Below, one piece after another: positions 1-8,490 of a stretch of 20,435 nt of DNA (the first letter of the stretch is position 1; every line of letters starts with the position of its first letter). The stretch comes from Chara braunii (lineage: Eukaryota; Streptophyta; Charophyceae; Charales; Characeae), in contig BFEA01000530.1 in the NCBI GenBank assembly GCA_003427395.1, positions 178,878 through 199,312 of the forward strand. The letters are read 5' to 3'. The notes beneath the pieces are model-generated. The model was given only the letters and a program-made list of their open reading frames with translations, was not told the DNA's origin and did not search any database. The translations under genes and the position numbers were made by a program.

Positions 1-15
1 GGATGCGTGTGTGTG

Positions 16-17
<2 letters not shown>

Positions 18-85
<68 letters not shown>
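18..85. repeat. (GA)n microsatellite
   Basis: A pure AG/GA dinucleotide run of about 34 copies follows a short GTGTGTGT stretch at the left edge of the window. It has no coding meaning. Confidence 0.97.
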
Positions 86-89
<4 letters not shown>

Positions 90-243
90 TCTGAAAGACA
101 GGAATTTCTGTGGACGTCGCTCGTTGATGGTGCGGTCTGGGTTGTTCTTGTATCTTCTTGGCTTTCCCGGTAAATAAGCTGGCGATGCCATACAGGAGAT
201 GATGGGTAGAACTCGATATGATGATAGACTGAAAGGTATGTCA

Positions 244-283
<40 letters not shown>

Positions 284-734
284 GTTGAGGGACATGATGG
301 GCGGGACTAGATAGGTGTACTTGTTTTTCTCTCTTTTTCTTTGTATTTGACAGGACTCCATGACGAGCAGCTTTTTTCTTTTAGGGAAATTTGCCTCTGT
401 ACCCGATCTAAAGATGGGAATTGCCCTTGTACCCAGTCCCAGCGTCCAACGTCCATCTACACCCGGGAAAGGGCTGGTGGAAATAATTTGCATACCCAGG
501 ACTGAGGTGGACCCAGGTGCGGTTATAACCAACTATAATGTAATGGTCAAATTATGGACATGCCCCAACAGATTAGGGGCATACCTGGGACTGAGGTGGA
601 CTGGCCAAGTTGGCAGTTATTCCCGGTATCCAATTATTCTCATACAGCGGGCGTAGGCCACAACGGTCCACAGGGATATCACTGTTAGACTCAGCTACCC
701 TCCCACTAGCAAAGAGGATTGGATGGATGTAGCG
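86..734. other. Intergenic DNA without a recognised gene
   Basis: I see no supported gene here. An open frame at 360-656 has no recognisable domain and no codon-level support. The stretch holds the ATG trinucleotide run listed separately and two near-identical 22-mers (491-512 and 580-601, differing at 2 positions, each containing GGACTGAGGTGGAC). These suggest small local duplications in unconstrained sequence. Confidence 0.5.
244..283. repeat. (ATG)n trinucleotide microsatellite
   Basis: About 13 uninterrupted ATG/TGA/GAT copies. No extended ORF is built on it. Confidence 0.95.
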
Positions 735-882
735 CCCAAATCTGGACATGTTTGTGGAGAGAGGCCGAAAACTCGATGATTGCCGCATCGCTGTATTATA
801 GAAGCGCCGATTCAGGCGCTTAGTCCGATACTCTTTGCTACTGGGACCTCGCCCGCCACCTACCGCGCCCCCCACCTTTCCC

Positions 883-884
<2 letters not shown>

Positions 885-938
<54 letters not shown>
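885..938. repeat. (TG)n microsatellite
   Basis: About 26 uninterrupted TG copies in the loop of the 735-1092 inverted repeat. Confidence 0.96.
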
Positions 939-940
<2 letters not shown>

Positions 941-950
941 CTCTCTGGGG

Positions 951-972
951 AGAGAGAGAGTGAGAGAGAGAG
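951..972. repeat. Short interrupted (GA)n tract
   Basis: A GA-rich run with one T interruption, 13 bp after the (TG)n tract and in the same inverted-repeat loop. Confidence 0.85.
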
Positions 973-1152
973 GAAGGAGAGATAGGGCGAGGTCCCATTC
1001 TCAAAGCCGATTGAATTAAGCGTCTGAATCTGTCGATAGAGATGGAGAATCGGGATCTTCTGCAGCTCCCTACAAACATGTCCAGATTTGGGTGCTGCAT
1101 CTAATGCCCGGCCGCCCCCCCCTCTTCTCTCTCTCCCCGCCCCTCTCTCTGG

Positions 1153-1158
<6 letters not shown>

Positions 1159-1191
<33 letters not shown>
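1159..1191. repeat. (AC)n microsatellite
   Basis: About 16 AC copies preceded by a CT-rich stretch. The tract ends about 10 bp before the Nextera-like sequence at 1202, so its right flank may be a false join. Confidence 0.95.
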
Positions 1192-1194
<3 letters not shown>

Positions 1195-1201
1195 AACTTC
1201 T

Positions 1202-1220
1202 AGATGTGTATAAGAGACAG
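1202..1220 (+). other. Nextera transposase mosaic-end sequence (assembly or adapter artefact)
   Basis: The 19 bases AGATGTGTATAAGAGACAG are identical to the Tn5 mosaic end used in Illumina Nextera libraries. The three preceding bases (TCT) also match the other half of the mate-pair junction adapter. In minus-strand translation it gives the SYTHL-type peptide known from adapter-contaminated database proteins. It directly follows an (AC)n tract, a typical place for a gap filled from untrimmed mate-pair reads. It is not a native feature, and the flanks at 1192-1240 may not be contiguous in the genome. Confidence 0.93.
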
Positions 1221-1498
1221 GAGCAACATGCATCCCCTTGATTGTGAGTGGTAGCCATGCTTGCAGGGGTCCCGTGTACAGGCTTCAGAGTGGTGGTAGG
1301 CGGGTAGTGAAAAGTGAAATTGAGAGAAGAATCTAGCTTGGTTTTGGAAAGAAAAAAAAAAAACCGTCCAATTTCTTCTTTTGTAAATTCAAAACGAAGC
1401 TATATGGTCCCTGATGCTACCGGCTGTCCCCTAGCCGGTATCGCCCACCTGCAGGTCGGGAGCAGCCCCCACATGTTCTCTCGTGAACACGGTTCTGG
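1221..1498. other. Short intergenic segment between adapter scar and gap
   Basis: I see no supported gene or repeat. The only notable feature is a short poly-A run near 1352. Both ends of this segment touch suspect joins (the adapter at 1202-1220 and an N at 1499), so its placement should be treated with caution. Confidence 0.4.
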
Positions 1499-1499
1499 N

Positions 1500-1576
<77 letters not shown>
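1499..1576. repeat. (GA)n microsatellite beginning at a single-N assembly join
   Basis: One N at 1499 is followed by about 38 pure AG copies. A lone N at the edge of a dinucleotide tract is how some assemblers mark a gap of unknown or negative length, so the true repeat length is uncertain. Confidence 0.93.
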
Positions 1577-1580
<4 letters not shown>

Positions 1581-1645
1581 ACAGCACAGAACATCTGAAA
1601 TGTTTCTGGCGGGGGATATATTTCGAATGTTCCTGTGTATCCAGG

Positions 1646-1646
<1 letters not shown>

Positions 1647-1678
<32 letters not shown>
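1647..1678. repeat. (TG)n microsatellite
   Basis: About 16 TG copies, followed by a purine-rich stretch (1679-1735) of GGA and GAA type. Confidence 0.95.
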
Positions 1679-1681
<3 letters not shown>

Positions 1682-2044
1682 AGGGTATGGGAAGGAGGAG
1701 GGAGAAGACGAGAAGAAGGATGGGGAAGAGGGGGGATGTGCGTTTCGAATTCCAAATGCCATCTCTTTTTCTTTTTAAACATGAAAACCACTTGAACTCT
1801 TTCAAACCCCCCATCAGGAGGGGCGTGCTGGCCGTTAACCTATGTAAGGATGGTGAAACATTGTAGTAAGGTCACATCGCTCCACGTGGGTACAGGCACA
1901 AATTTACCAGCCCGCTTTCTGGGCATGAGCACAATTTCGTTCTCCTCGGTGGACAGCCTGTGGGACTAGGTGGTGCTGTGATGTGATGTTTTTTATCACG
2001 CCCCAGATTCATCAGACATGTAGTGTAAGCAAATCTTGCACGTG
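1679..2044. other. Intergenic DNA, purine-rich at its left end
   Basis: The stretch from 1679 to about 1735 is nearly all purine, and the rest is ordinary unique-looking sequence. I see no gene. Open frames here run into the neighbouring dinucleotide tracts and are not credible. Confidence 0.4.
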
Positions 2045-2052
2045 CACACACA

Positions 2053-2111
<59 letters not shown>
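2045..2111. repeat. (CA)n microsatellite with one interruption
   Basis: CA copies with a single CATA interruption near 2058-2061. The tract explains all the poly-Val/Cys minus-strand open frames in this area. Confidence 0.95.
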
Positions 2112-2114
<3 letters not shown>

Positions 2115-2255
2115 CTGATGAGTTGCTGCAAGCCCGACGAAATAGTCTGACACAGTCATGATTTTTCCTTGTGGAGTTTTGTATAGCGAACATGACAACA
2201 CACACGCATACAGCACTCTAACCACAGCTCTCCACACTCAGCACTCCGGGGATGG

Positions 2256-2257
<2 letters not shown>

Positions 2258-2301
<44 letters not shown>
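2258..2301. repeat. (CA)n microsatellite
   Basis: About 22 CA copies following short degenerate CACAC stretches at 2195-2240. Confidence 0.95.
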
Positions 2302-2302
<1 letters not shown>

Positions 2303-2636
2303 CATTCTCACGTTGGCTCACCTACACGGCTTCCTGCCCAAGCACACCAACTGCGGCCCGTTGAGCCTCGCTCATATTGTGCCTATCGAGAATTGTTGAG
2401 ACTGCTCTTATCACCTCCTTTAGTGGAACCTGCCAGGAGATTTTCAGAAGAAGAAAACGGGTTGACACTGCACCCGGGGCCAATTTTGAAACGCCGTCTG
2501 TTCAACACCACGGTGACCTCGAACCAAAAGAAGCTTGTGCTCCTGCTGCATAGGGAAGCTCTCTTTTAACATCACAAGGGGGCACAGCTGCTGCTTCCTG
2601 CATGTACACATACACATCACCCACAAAACTTGTGTA
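2302..2636. other. Intergenic DNA without a recognised feature
   Basis: Open frames here have no recognisable domain. I see no repeats of note until the dispersed-repeat copy that begins at about 2637. Confidence 0.4.
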
Positions 2637-2776
2637 TGACTGGGACGCTGGACCCGGTTTCCAGCAGGTGTAACTCCCCACCAATAGATGAAGTCATTTG
2701 TCCTTTGAAAACAAAAGAAAAAACTTGTACCACGCAGCAGGTGTAGCTCCCCACCAATAGATGGAGCCATTTGTCT
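2637..2776 (-). repeat. Dispersed repeat family, two partial copies 73 bp apart
   Basis: Read on the minus strand, both copies carry the block ATCTATTGGTGGGGAG followed by ACACCTGCTG. The left copy (about 2637-2702) continues into GAAACCGGGTCCAGCGTCCC. The right copy (2735-2776) diverges after CACCTGCTG. The 41-42 bp shared core is about 90% identical between them. Related copies lie at 5149-5201 (minus), 16388-16620 and 16885-17130 (both plus). I do not recognise the family. Its presence in both orientations in one window suggests a dispersed mobile or formerly mobile sequence. Confidence 0.75.
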
Positions 2777-2956
2777 GAAAAAGGAAAAGGAAAAAACACT
2801 TGTACTCCGGGCTCAGAAAAGGGAGAAACAAACACGGAAATGTTTTGCATCTCGTGATGTGCGACCACACGAGGCGCAAATGCAGCAATTGGCAGAACAG
2901 TGGGGCCATGTCATTTTGTTAAAAGACCCTCCCGTGTGACCCAGCATGCTTTCAAA

Positions 2957-3144
2957 ATAGCAAAATTAAAGGAGAGTAGCAAATGTCGTGGATTTTGCTA
3001 CTTTGCGACTTTGTGTGCCTTGTGTGAGTATGCCCTCAGAGTACTAAATGATAGCAAAATTAAAGGAGAGTAGCAAATGTCGTGGATTTTGCTACTTTGC
3101 GACTTGGTGTGCCTTGTGTGAGTATGCCCTCAGAGTACTAAATG
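2957..3144. repeat. 94-bp tandem duplication, one mismatch
   Basis: The units 2957-3050 and 3051-3144 each begin ATAGCAAAATTAAAGG and end GTACTAAATG. I find a single difference (ACTTTGTG in the first, ACTTGGTG in the second). Such identity means either a very recent duplication or an assembly duplication. Neither unit has a convincing coding frame. Confidence 0.95.
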
Positions 3145-3263
3145 ATCTGAAGCACATAGTACCCAGAGCCTTTTCGATGAACTCTCAGAATGTGACAGCT
3201 GTCAGCCAATTTACTTTCTACTCTCCTACATACTATTTTTTGGCAGCTGCGAAAGTGTACTGT

Positions 3264-3618
3264 GTGCCAGCTTGGGCGTCGTGTTTGAAGCAGGGTCGTT
3301 GGGTGGGTTGACCGTATGGCATGCAACAGCTCTTTGTCGGCAGAAAGGGAAGGAACAGCTTTTTCTTGGCAGAATCAGCACGACCCCGAAGCGTGCCGCG
3401 GCCACCATCAGACGTACCGGACCCATTCCCACCACAGAATGGTGCCAGCTTTGGCGTCGTGTTTGAAGCAGGATCCTTGGGTGGGTAGACCGTATGGTAC
3501 GCAACAGCGCTGTAGCGGCAGAACCGGAAGGAACAGCTTTTTCTCGGCAGAACCAGCACGACCCCGAAGCGTGCCGGCCACCATCAGACTTAGTGGACCC
3601 ATTCCCACGACAGAATGG
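3264..3618. repeat. 178-bp tandem duplication, diverged
   Basis: Unit 1 (3264-3441) and unit 2 (3442-3618) both start GTGCCAGCTT and end CCCATTCCCACNACAGAATG. Shared blocks include GGCGTCGTGTTTGAAGCAGG, GGAAGGAACAGCTTTTTC and CAGCACGACCCCGAAGCGTG. They differ by scattered substitutions and small indels, so this copy is older than the neighbouring 94-bp duplication. Open frames in both strands simply repeat the unit and have no known domain. Confidence 0.93.
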
Positions 3619-3665
3619 CGCCCTGGTGGAACCTGGCTGGTTCAGCAGATAGGTAGAATAGTACA

Positions 3666-3976
3666 TCAGGAATATAGGGGGATGATCAATATTGCAGGAC
3701 CCTCCATCTTGCCCCCTCCCTAGGCACCAATGCCAACATTATCTTACCAACATTACGCCTTCATGATAAGGGGCTCGCCACACCACTGTCGACCATAGTT
3801 TCCGCTCGCCATGCAGCCTGTAGAGAGGCTCGCTGTCGAAAAGCTCTCGACAGTTGTCAGAAAAAGCAATTTGACATCAGGAATATAGGGGGATCATCAA
3901 TGCATTGCAGGTACCTTCCACTTACCCGCCCGAGGCACCAATGCCAACATCATGGGCTTCGCCACACCACCGTTGA
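3666..3976. repeat. Approximately 210-bp tandem module (one and a half copies)
   Basis: The block starting CAGGAATATAGGGGGAT occurs at about 3668 and again at about 3877. In both copies it is followed by GAGGCACCAATGCCAACAT or a one-base variant, then by the motif GGGCTTCGCCACACCAC or GGGCTCGCCACACCAC. The second copy lacks about 20 bp between those landmarks. The latter part of unit 1 (3748-3872) recurs, diverged, at 4530-4665, including CTCRCCATGCAGCC and GTTGTCAGAAAAA. Confidence 0.8.
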
Positions 3977-4508
3977 ATCTTCTCATATTTCAACACCCAT
4001 GAGAAAAATTTCGAAAGTTGGGGATTCGAGGGTGTAACCTGCCTTTGCCACACAGCACCGTCCAAACGGAATGGCGTCAAACTTTTCTTCACTCGGCCTG
4101 GAATCGACAGGCTGAGCGCTGTGTGGCAAGTCTTAGAGTGGTTGCTGGTGAAATGTTTGTATGGCGGGAGCCCGGATGTCGGTGAGGAGGGATCCAACCA
4201 CTGCAAGGGGCTCTCCAGTCAGGGGTGGTTTCGACAGTGACTATAGAAGGATGTGCAAACAAAAATCTGCCGCTGCCAGCACCGCGTCGCTGACAACAGT
4301 CGAAAATCGCTGCTTTTTCATCAACCCTCAAGTGACCTGTTGAAAATGGGGAGTGTTACAGGCGGTGGGAAACGAGAGTGAACTTGAGGCCGTTGAAAAC
4401 CCATTTTCTGACAGCTATCGAATATTTTTTGAAAGACTATTTTCGACAGCCTATGTGGCGAGACGAAATTGTCGAAAAATGGGTTTTGACAGTGGTGTGG
4501 TGAGGCCC
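3771..4508. mobile_element. Candidate MITE-like element with terminal inverted repeats (outer)
   Basis: The left end is 3771-3792 (GGGCTCGCCACACCACTGTCGA). The right end is 4484-4508, the reverse complement with a few mismatches (TTTTGACAGTGGTGTGGTGA then GGCCC). A second left-type end occurs inside at 3954-3976, so the structure may be nested. The interior shows further TGTCGAAA or TTTCGACA words (near 3833, 4229, 4298, 4441, 4471). There is no transposase ORF, as expected for a non-autonomous element. Exact borders and target-site duplication cannot be settled from one copy. Confidence 0.45.
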
Positions 4509-4548
4509 TATCAGTGGTGAGGCCCTATCTTACCGCCTTTATGATTAA

Positions 4549-4931
4549 GGGGCTCGCCACACCACTGTCGAAAACAGGGTTTTTGATGGTTTCTGCTCAC
4601 CATGCAGCCCATGGAGACGGCGGCTGTCAAAAAGCTCTCTATAGTTGTCAGAAAAAAGCAATTTGATGCACTCAACATTTCACCCACCTGTGGCGGGGCA
4701 ACTTTCAACAGCTCTTCTTCGGGCTAGTTTCGAGAATTCAGGCAAAGTCCCCTGTTGTCAGGGTCCACACCTACAGTCTCTTTGCTTCAGAACTCGTCGC
4801 GTATTCTTGAATTGGCGATTTGGGAGGTGCTGTGTGGCGAAGGGGGGGGGTAACTGTAGAAAAGGCAGCAGTCCAAAACTTTCTGGCAGCAGTCGAGAAG
4901 TTGTGTTTCGACAGTAACTTGTGGTGAGGCC
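4549..4931. mobile_element. Candidate MITE-like element, approximately 383 bp
   Basis: The left terminal motif 4549-4574 begins GGGGCTCGCCACACCACTGT and continues CGAAAA. The right terminal motif 4906-4931 (TTTCGACAGT, then TTGTGGTGAGGCC) is its imperfect reverse complement with a few extra bases. Its first 115 bp resemble 3748-3872. It abuts the next element with only four bases (GTAA) between them. No protein-coding capacity is evident. Confidence 0.5.
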
Positions 4932-4935
4932 GTAA

Positions 4936-5138
4936 GGGCCTCGCCACACCAATGTCGAAACCGTGAAATTTTTGAAACTGTCAGACCATTTTTGACATTC
5001 ACGGTTTCGACACAATGGCCCGCCTTCGCCACATGGTATGTCACATGTCGAGAAGATTCCGGGAAAAAAACTCGACACCTGGTGTGGCTATTCACAAATG
5101 TTGAAAAACTAGTTTTCGACTCTGGTGTGGCGAGGCCC
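4936..5138. mobile_element. Candidate MITE-like element, approximately 203 bp
   Basis: The left end is 4936-4961 (GGGCCTCGCCACACCAATGT then CGAAACC). The right end is 5113-5138 (TTTTCGACTCTGGTGTGGCG then AGGCCC). These are inverted relative to one another over about 25 bp with few mismatches. Internally there is a smaller inverted pair, TTTCGACA near 5002 opposite TGTCGAAACCGTG near 4953, so the DNA could fold extensively. This is the cleanest element of the cluster. Confidence 0.55.
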
Positions 5139-5148
5139 TGAGTGTGTA

Positions 5149-5201
5149 CACTGGGATGCTGGACCCGGTTTCCAGCAGGTGCCACTGCCCACCAATAAGA
5201 C
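5149..5201 (-). repeat. Dispersed repeat family, partial copy
   Basis: The block ACTGGGATGCTGGACCCGGT, continuing TTCCAGCAGGTG, matches 2638-2670 over about 33 bp with one difference. It then continues with a diverged CCCACCAATA core. It lies directly right of the inverted-repeat cluster. Confidence 0.75.
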
Positions 5202-6040
5202 TGGAGCAGCCAGTGTCGCCTGCTAGCCGTGAGTGCTTTTATCACCACTGCTAACAGGCTGACGGCCCAGTCTAAAAATTAAAAAAAAGAAGCTTGTCTG
5301 CAGAAGCCCTCCTTTTCCCCTCGGCTCCGGTGCAACCTAAACAAAAGTGTGCTCTGTGAAATGCAGTGCGGCTGATCAGGAATATTGACCGGGAAAATGT
5401 ATGGGAACTGGGTGGGGAGCCCCAAGAAGAATGTGAAGGGGAGTACGGACGCCATAAGAAGCAGGGTTCTGGGCTCAGAGAAAAAAGAAACTTCTGCTCC
5501 GTGCAAAAAGAAAGTCTGTGTGGTGTGGGGCCCGTAACGGCCTATAGGAATCACCATGGAGCATATTTTGTTGACCCAAAAAAATGCACCAAACTTGGCC
5601 TGCCCAACCTACAGTCAGGGCCTGCTGGGGACCATGCGTGAGTAGATCAGAATGTACGCAGAATTGACAAGGCCGAGAGCACAGCAATGCGAGAACACAG
5701 TAACATTGGAATCTGTTGATAATGAGAGCCCTCTTCACGCCGGCACTCAATCAGTACGACAACAGAGTAGTAGCCTTAAGCTTTAGCGTGCTGCCTATGC
5801 TACTTGGCTACTCTAGCCTGTCATAACTAGCCTACTCTCTCTTTCTCTCTCCCTCCCTCTGTGTCTCTCTCCCCCTCCCCCTCCCCCTCCCCTCTCCATT
5901 TGCCAGATGACTGCTGAAGAGTCTGATCACATTGGTGCTCTCGTGCCGAGCACCAGCTATGCGCCTGTCCGTACCACTATCTCCTGCCCCAAGGACCTCC
6001 CCGCCCACCTTGTTTCGGTCTTTCCTCAGCTTCATTTCTC
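5202..6040. other. Intergenic DNA with a pyrimidine-rich tract
   Basis: No gene is supported. The only clear local structure is a C/T tract at about 5832-5897 (CTCTCTCTTTCTC then repeated CCCCTCC). It is followed by a short open frame at 5907-6263 that runs into the tandem repeat and has no domain I recognise. Confidence 0.45.
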
Positions 6041-6606
6041 TTTTGTTCTTCCTCGCTGTTCTCTATTTGCGGCCCTGTTGACACACTTTCGCTGGTGGCT
6101 CAAAGTGGGAAGGGACTGGCTGCACTGCCAGTTGATGTGCGGTGCACCTGGGAGCATGGCGTGGTCTGGATGTTCGATCCATCACCGTTGGATGGGTCGT
6201 GGGTGTGCTGCACAGGATTGGTTTGGCGTGGAGGGAGCAGGGGAGGGCAAGGAGGAAGGCTAACGAGGGAGGTAGAGAGTGAAACTATCCGTGGTCATGT
6301 CTCAGTCCCTCCACCACCACATTTGTTCTTCCTTGCTGTTCTCTATTGGTGGCCCTGTTGAGCGCTGGTCTTTTGGTGGTTGATGGCTGCTAGTTGTACA
6401 TGGATCACCTTTGATGGGTCGCGGGTGTGCTGCACAGGATTGGGTTGGTTTGGAGGGAGGAGAGGAGGGAAAGGAGGGAGGCTAATGAGGGAGGAAGAGA
6501 GTTATACTATTGGCGGTCCTTCCTCCGTTGTGTTTCTCTTTATTCTTCCTTCTATTGGCGGCCCTGTTGAGCGCTGGTCTTTTGGTCGCGGATGGCTGCT
6601 AGCTGA
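6041..6606. repeat. Tandem repeat with units of 280 and 217 bp plus a partial third
   Basis: Unit starts at 6041, 6321 and 6538 share the TTTRTTCTTCCT to GGCCCTGTTGA block. Units 1 and 2 also share GATGGGTCG, GGGTGTGCTGCACAGGATTG and GGCTAAYGAGGGAGG. Units 2 and 3 share GTTGAGCGCTGGTCTTTTGG and GATGGCTGCTAG. Unit 1 has about 60 extra bases. Divergence is moderate. The open frames over this stretch shift frame between units, which argues against a repeated protein. Confidence 0.85.
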
Positions 6607-8490
6607 ACACCGAATCAGCTTCACCGAGTCCATAGGAAGGTGTCAGGGTGAAATCTCCTGCTTTGTGCTTCAGTCAGTTGTGCAGCGGGCTCAGCCTGGT
6701 GCACTGAAGGAAGGGGGGGCTGGACTTCAGGAGGTCTTTGACTGGCTACTCCATAGGTCCCACATTGTACTGTGGAGGGGGCTTGAGTAGTGTGAGTTGC
6801 ATTGCAGTGGTGCTGTATCATGCCAAGTGGGGGTGGTACAACGGTTCCCGGTCATGGTACTTGGCGTTGAGCTCATAGCCTTCGAGGTAGCCTTCAACAC
6901 TGAGTCAGATGGGTGCAGTCTCGAGGGCGAACCCAGAGTTTCCCTTTTGTGTCGGGAGTTGCTTATCCTTTTTCCAGAATGAGGGCAATGCTTATTGGCG
7001 ATGCATCAACAAGTAGCTAATGTATGATTCTGATATACTAACATTGAACCGCTAGACTGAGTACTTCTGAGGCACTTTTCTCGGATGAGACACCCTTTTT
7101 TCAGATGGAGGGCTGGTGCACTTTTCTTCGATGCTTTTTAACCACCATCATGGCTTGTTTGTCTTTTTTTTTCATTTGCCTGGTGCCACCAGCCATTGTG
7201 GTCCGGTAGGCCCGAAGCCCGCTTAACACGACGCGTATACGACAAGAACCCATGGCCGATGTAGGGGCCAAGTACTGGTGGTTTAATAATCAGTCTAGAA
7301 TTTTTTAGTGTGTGGAAATCTCCATGGCTGATTTTTGTTCACTCATTCACTCTAAAGATCATGGGCTTGGATAGTTCTTCTCTACGTGGCCACGATCGCG
7401 AGAGCGCTGTTGCAGATTGAGATATTGCGGTGTACACGATAATCTTCCGAAGGTTTTAATGACCTGATTGTAGCAGAGTTTGAGATGTCATCAGTCTTTT
7501 GTATGTGTCTGTAGTGACTCTGTACTCATCGACATTGGTGGTCTGTGACTCTGTTTTCTTCTCATTCAATAGTTTGTCCTCGACCGTGGGATTGCCTTGC
7601 CTTTCTCTATGTTACCGCGATCATGAGTGGCTGTTCGGAGGAGGGGGTTGGCTGCACCTTCGCATAGTCTTGGCTGAGTGAGGTGATGGGTCTAGTAGGA
7701 GGGGACGTCTTGCGTTCTGAGGTGCTCTCTTAGTTGTAGTAGGGTTTGGATCGCTAGCCTGCCGCTGGCTGATGCCAGAATGATGCTGGGCGGTGCCTGT
7801 AGCTGACGGGAGGTTGAGGCCTGGTGGAGAGATCTGGGAAAGTGCCTTGCGTACAAAACTGTCACTTTCAGTGGCCACCGGCTGGCTGCAGCTATCATGA
7901 TGCTGGTCTGTGCAACCCATAGTGAACGAGAGCTTGAGGACCGGGGATGTGATCTAGGGGTGGGACAGTGGGGCTATCAGACCATACTGGGTCTAATAGA
8001 TATGTCATCAGGATGGATAAGGGGCAAGCGGCTAAGGAGATGGTGGCTCTTTAGTGATAAGTCTTGCCGGAGCTGGCTGTGGGGGTTGGTTGGTCGTTTT
8101 CCCTCGGCCGGAAGTGCTTGTTTTTAGACGATTCATAATTTTTTCCCCTGGGTTCGCCTGTCAAGCAGCACGATCCAACATTCGAGGTGGGTGGATGCCA
8201 TCAGTAGCTTGGGGCGGGGATGACTGGACAGCATGGTCAAAAGGACAAACCAATACAATTATCGGTTAGTATTTAATGACTGGACCAAAGTCAACCCAAC
8301 CTACCCCCTCAAAGCAGCCCCAGATTTCCCTGATCTTTTCTCACCACACAGTCTTTCTGTGGTCGAAGCTAGCTTGTCCAGCCGTTGACACCCAGAACTG
8401 CCTTTTAGTCATTCTTTTCTCAGAATCCTCTACATCTACATTACCCCCAGTACAAGTATCATATCAGAACAGGTGTGGTGACTCGAACTG
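6607..8490. other. Long intergenic region, no recognised feature
   Basis: About 1.9 kb of ordinary-composition sequence. Open frames are short (under about 100 codons) on both strands and show no domain. I see no tRNA fold, strong repeat or clear splice-and-codon pattern. A spliced gene with small exons cannot be excluded by eye. Confidence 0.4.

Larger units (their letters stand above)
735..1092. repeat. Imperfect inverted repeat enclosing microsatellites
   Basis: The left arm (735-854) and right arm (985-1092) are reverse complements at both ends. At the outer ends 735-755 matches 1072-1092 over 21 bp without mismatch. At the inner ends 842-854 matches 985-997 over 13 bp (TGGGACCTCGCCC). 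The middle of each arm is only partly alike, with indels. The loop of about 130 bp contains a (TG)n and a (GA)n tract. It could be a diverged foldback element or an old inverted duplication. Confidence 0.75.

Noticed and set aside
838-1258. Minus-strand open frames containing SYTHLEV and LLYTSRS peptides
   Set aside because: The peptides are produced by the Nextera mosaic end at 1202-1220 read in two frames.
1400-1866. Overlapping open frames on both strands with poly Arg-Glu, Ser-Leu, Thr-His and Cys-Val repeats
   Set aside because: They are translations of the (GA)n and (TG)n microsatellites and cross an N at 1499. There is no unique protein sequence of meaningful length.
3226-3723. Open frames of 108-146 codons over the 178-bp tandem repeat on both strands
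   Set aside because: The same sequence is open in several frames on both strands, which is a composition effect. The protein repeats follow the DNA period and match no domain I know.
6041-6606. Repeat protein encoded by the 280/217-bp units
   Set aside because: Unit lengths are not a common multiple of three and the frame changes between units.
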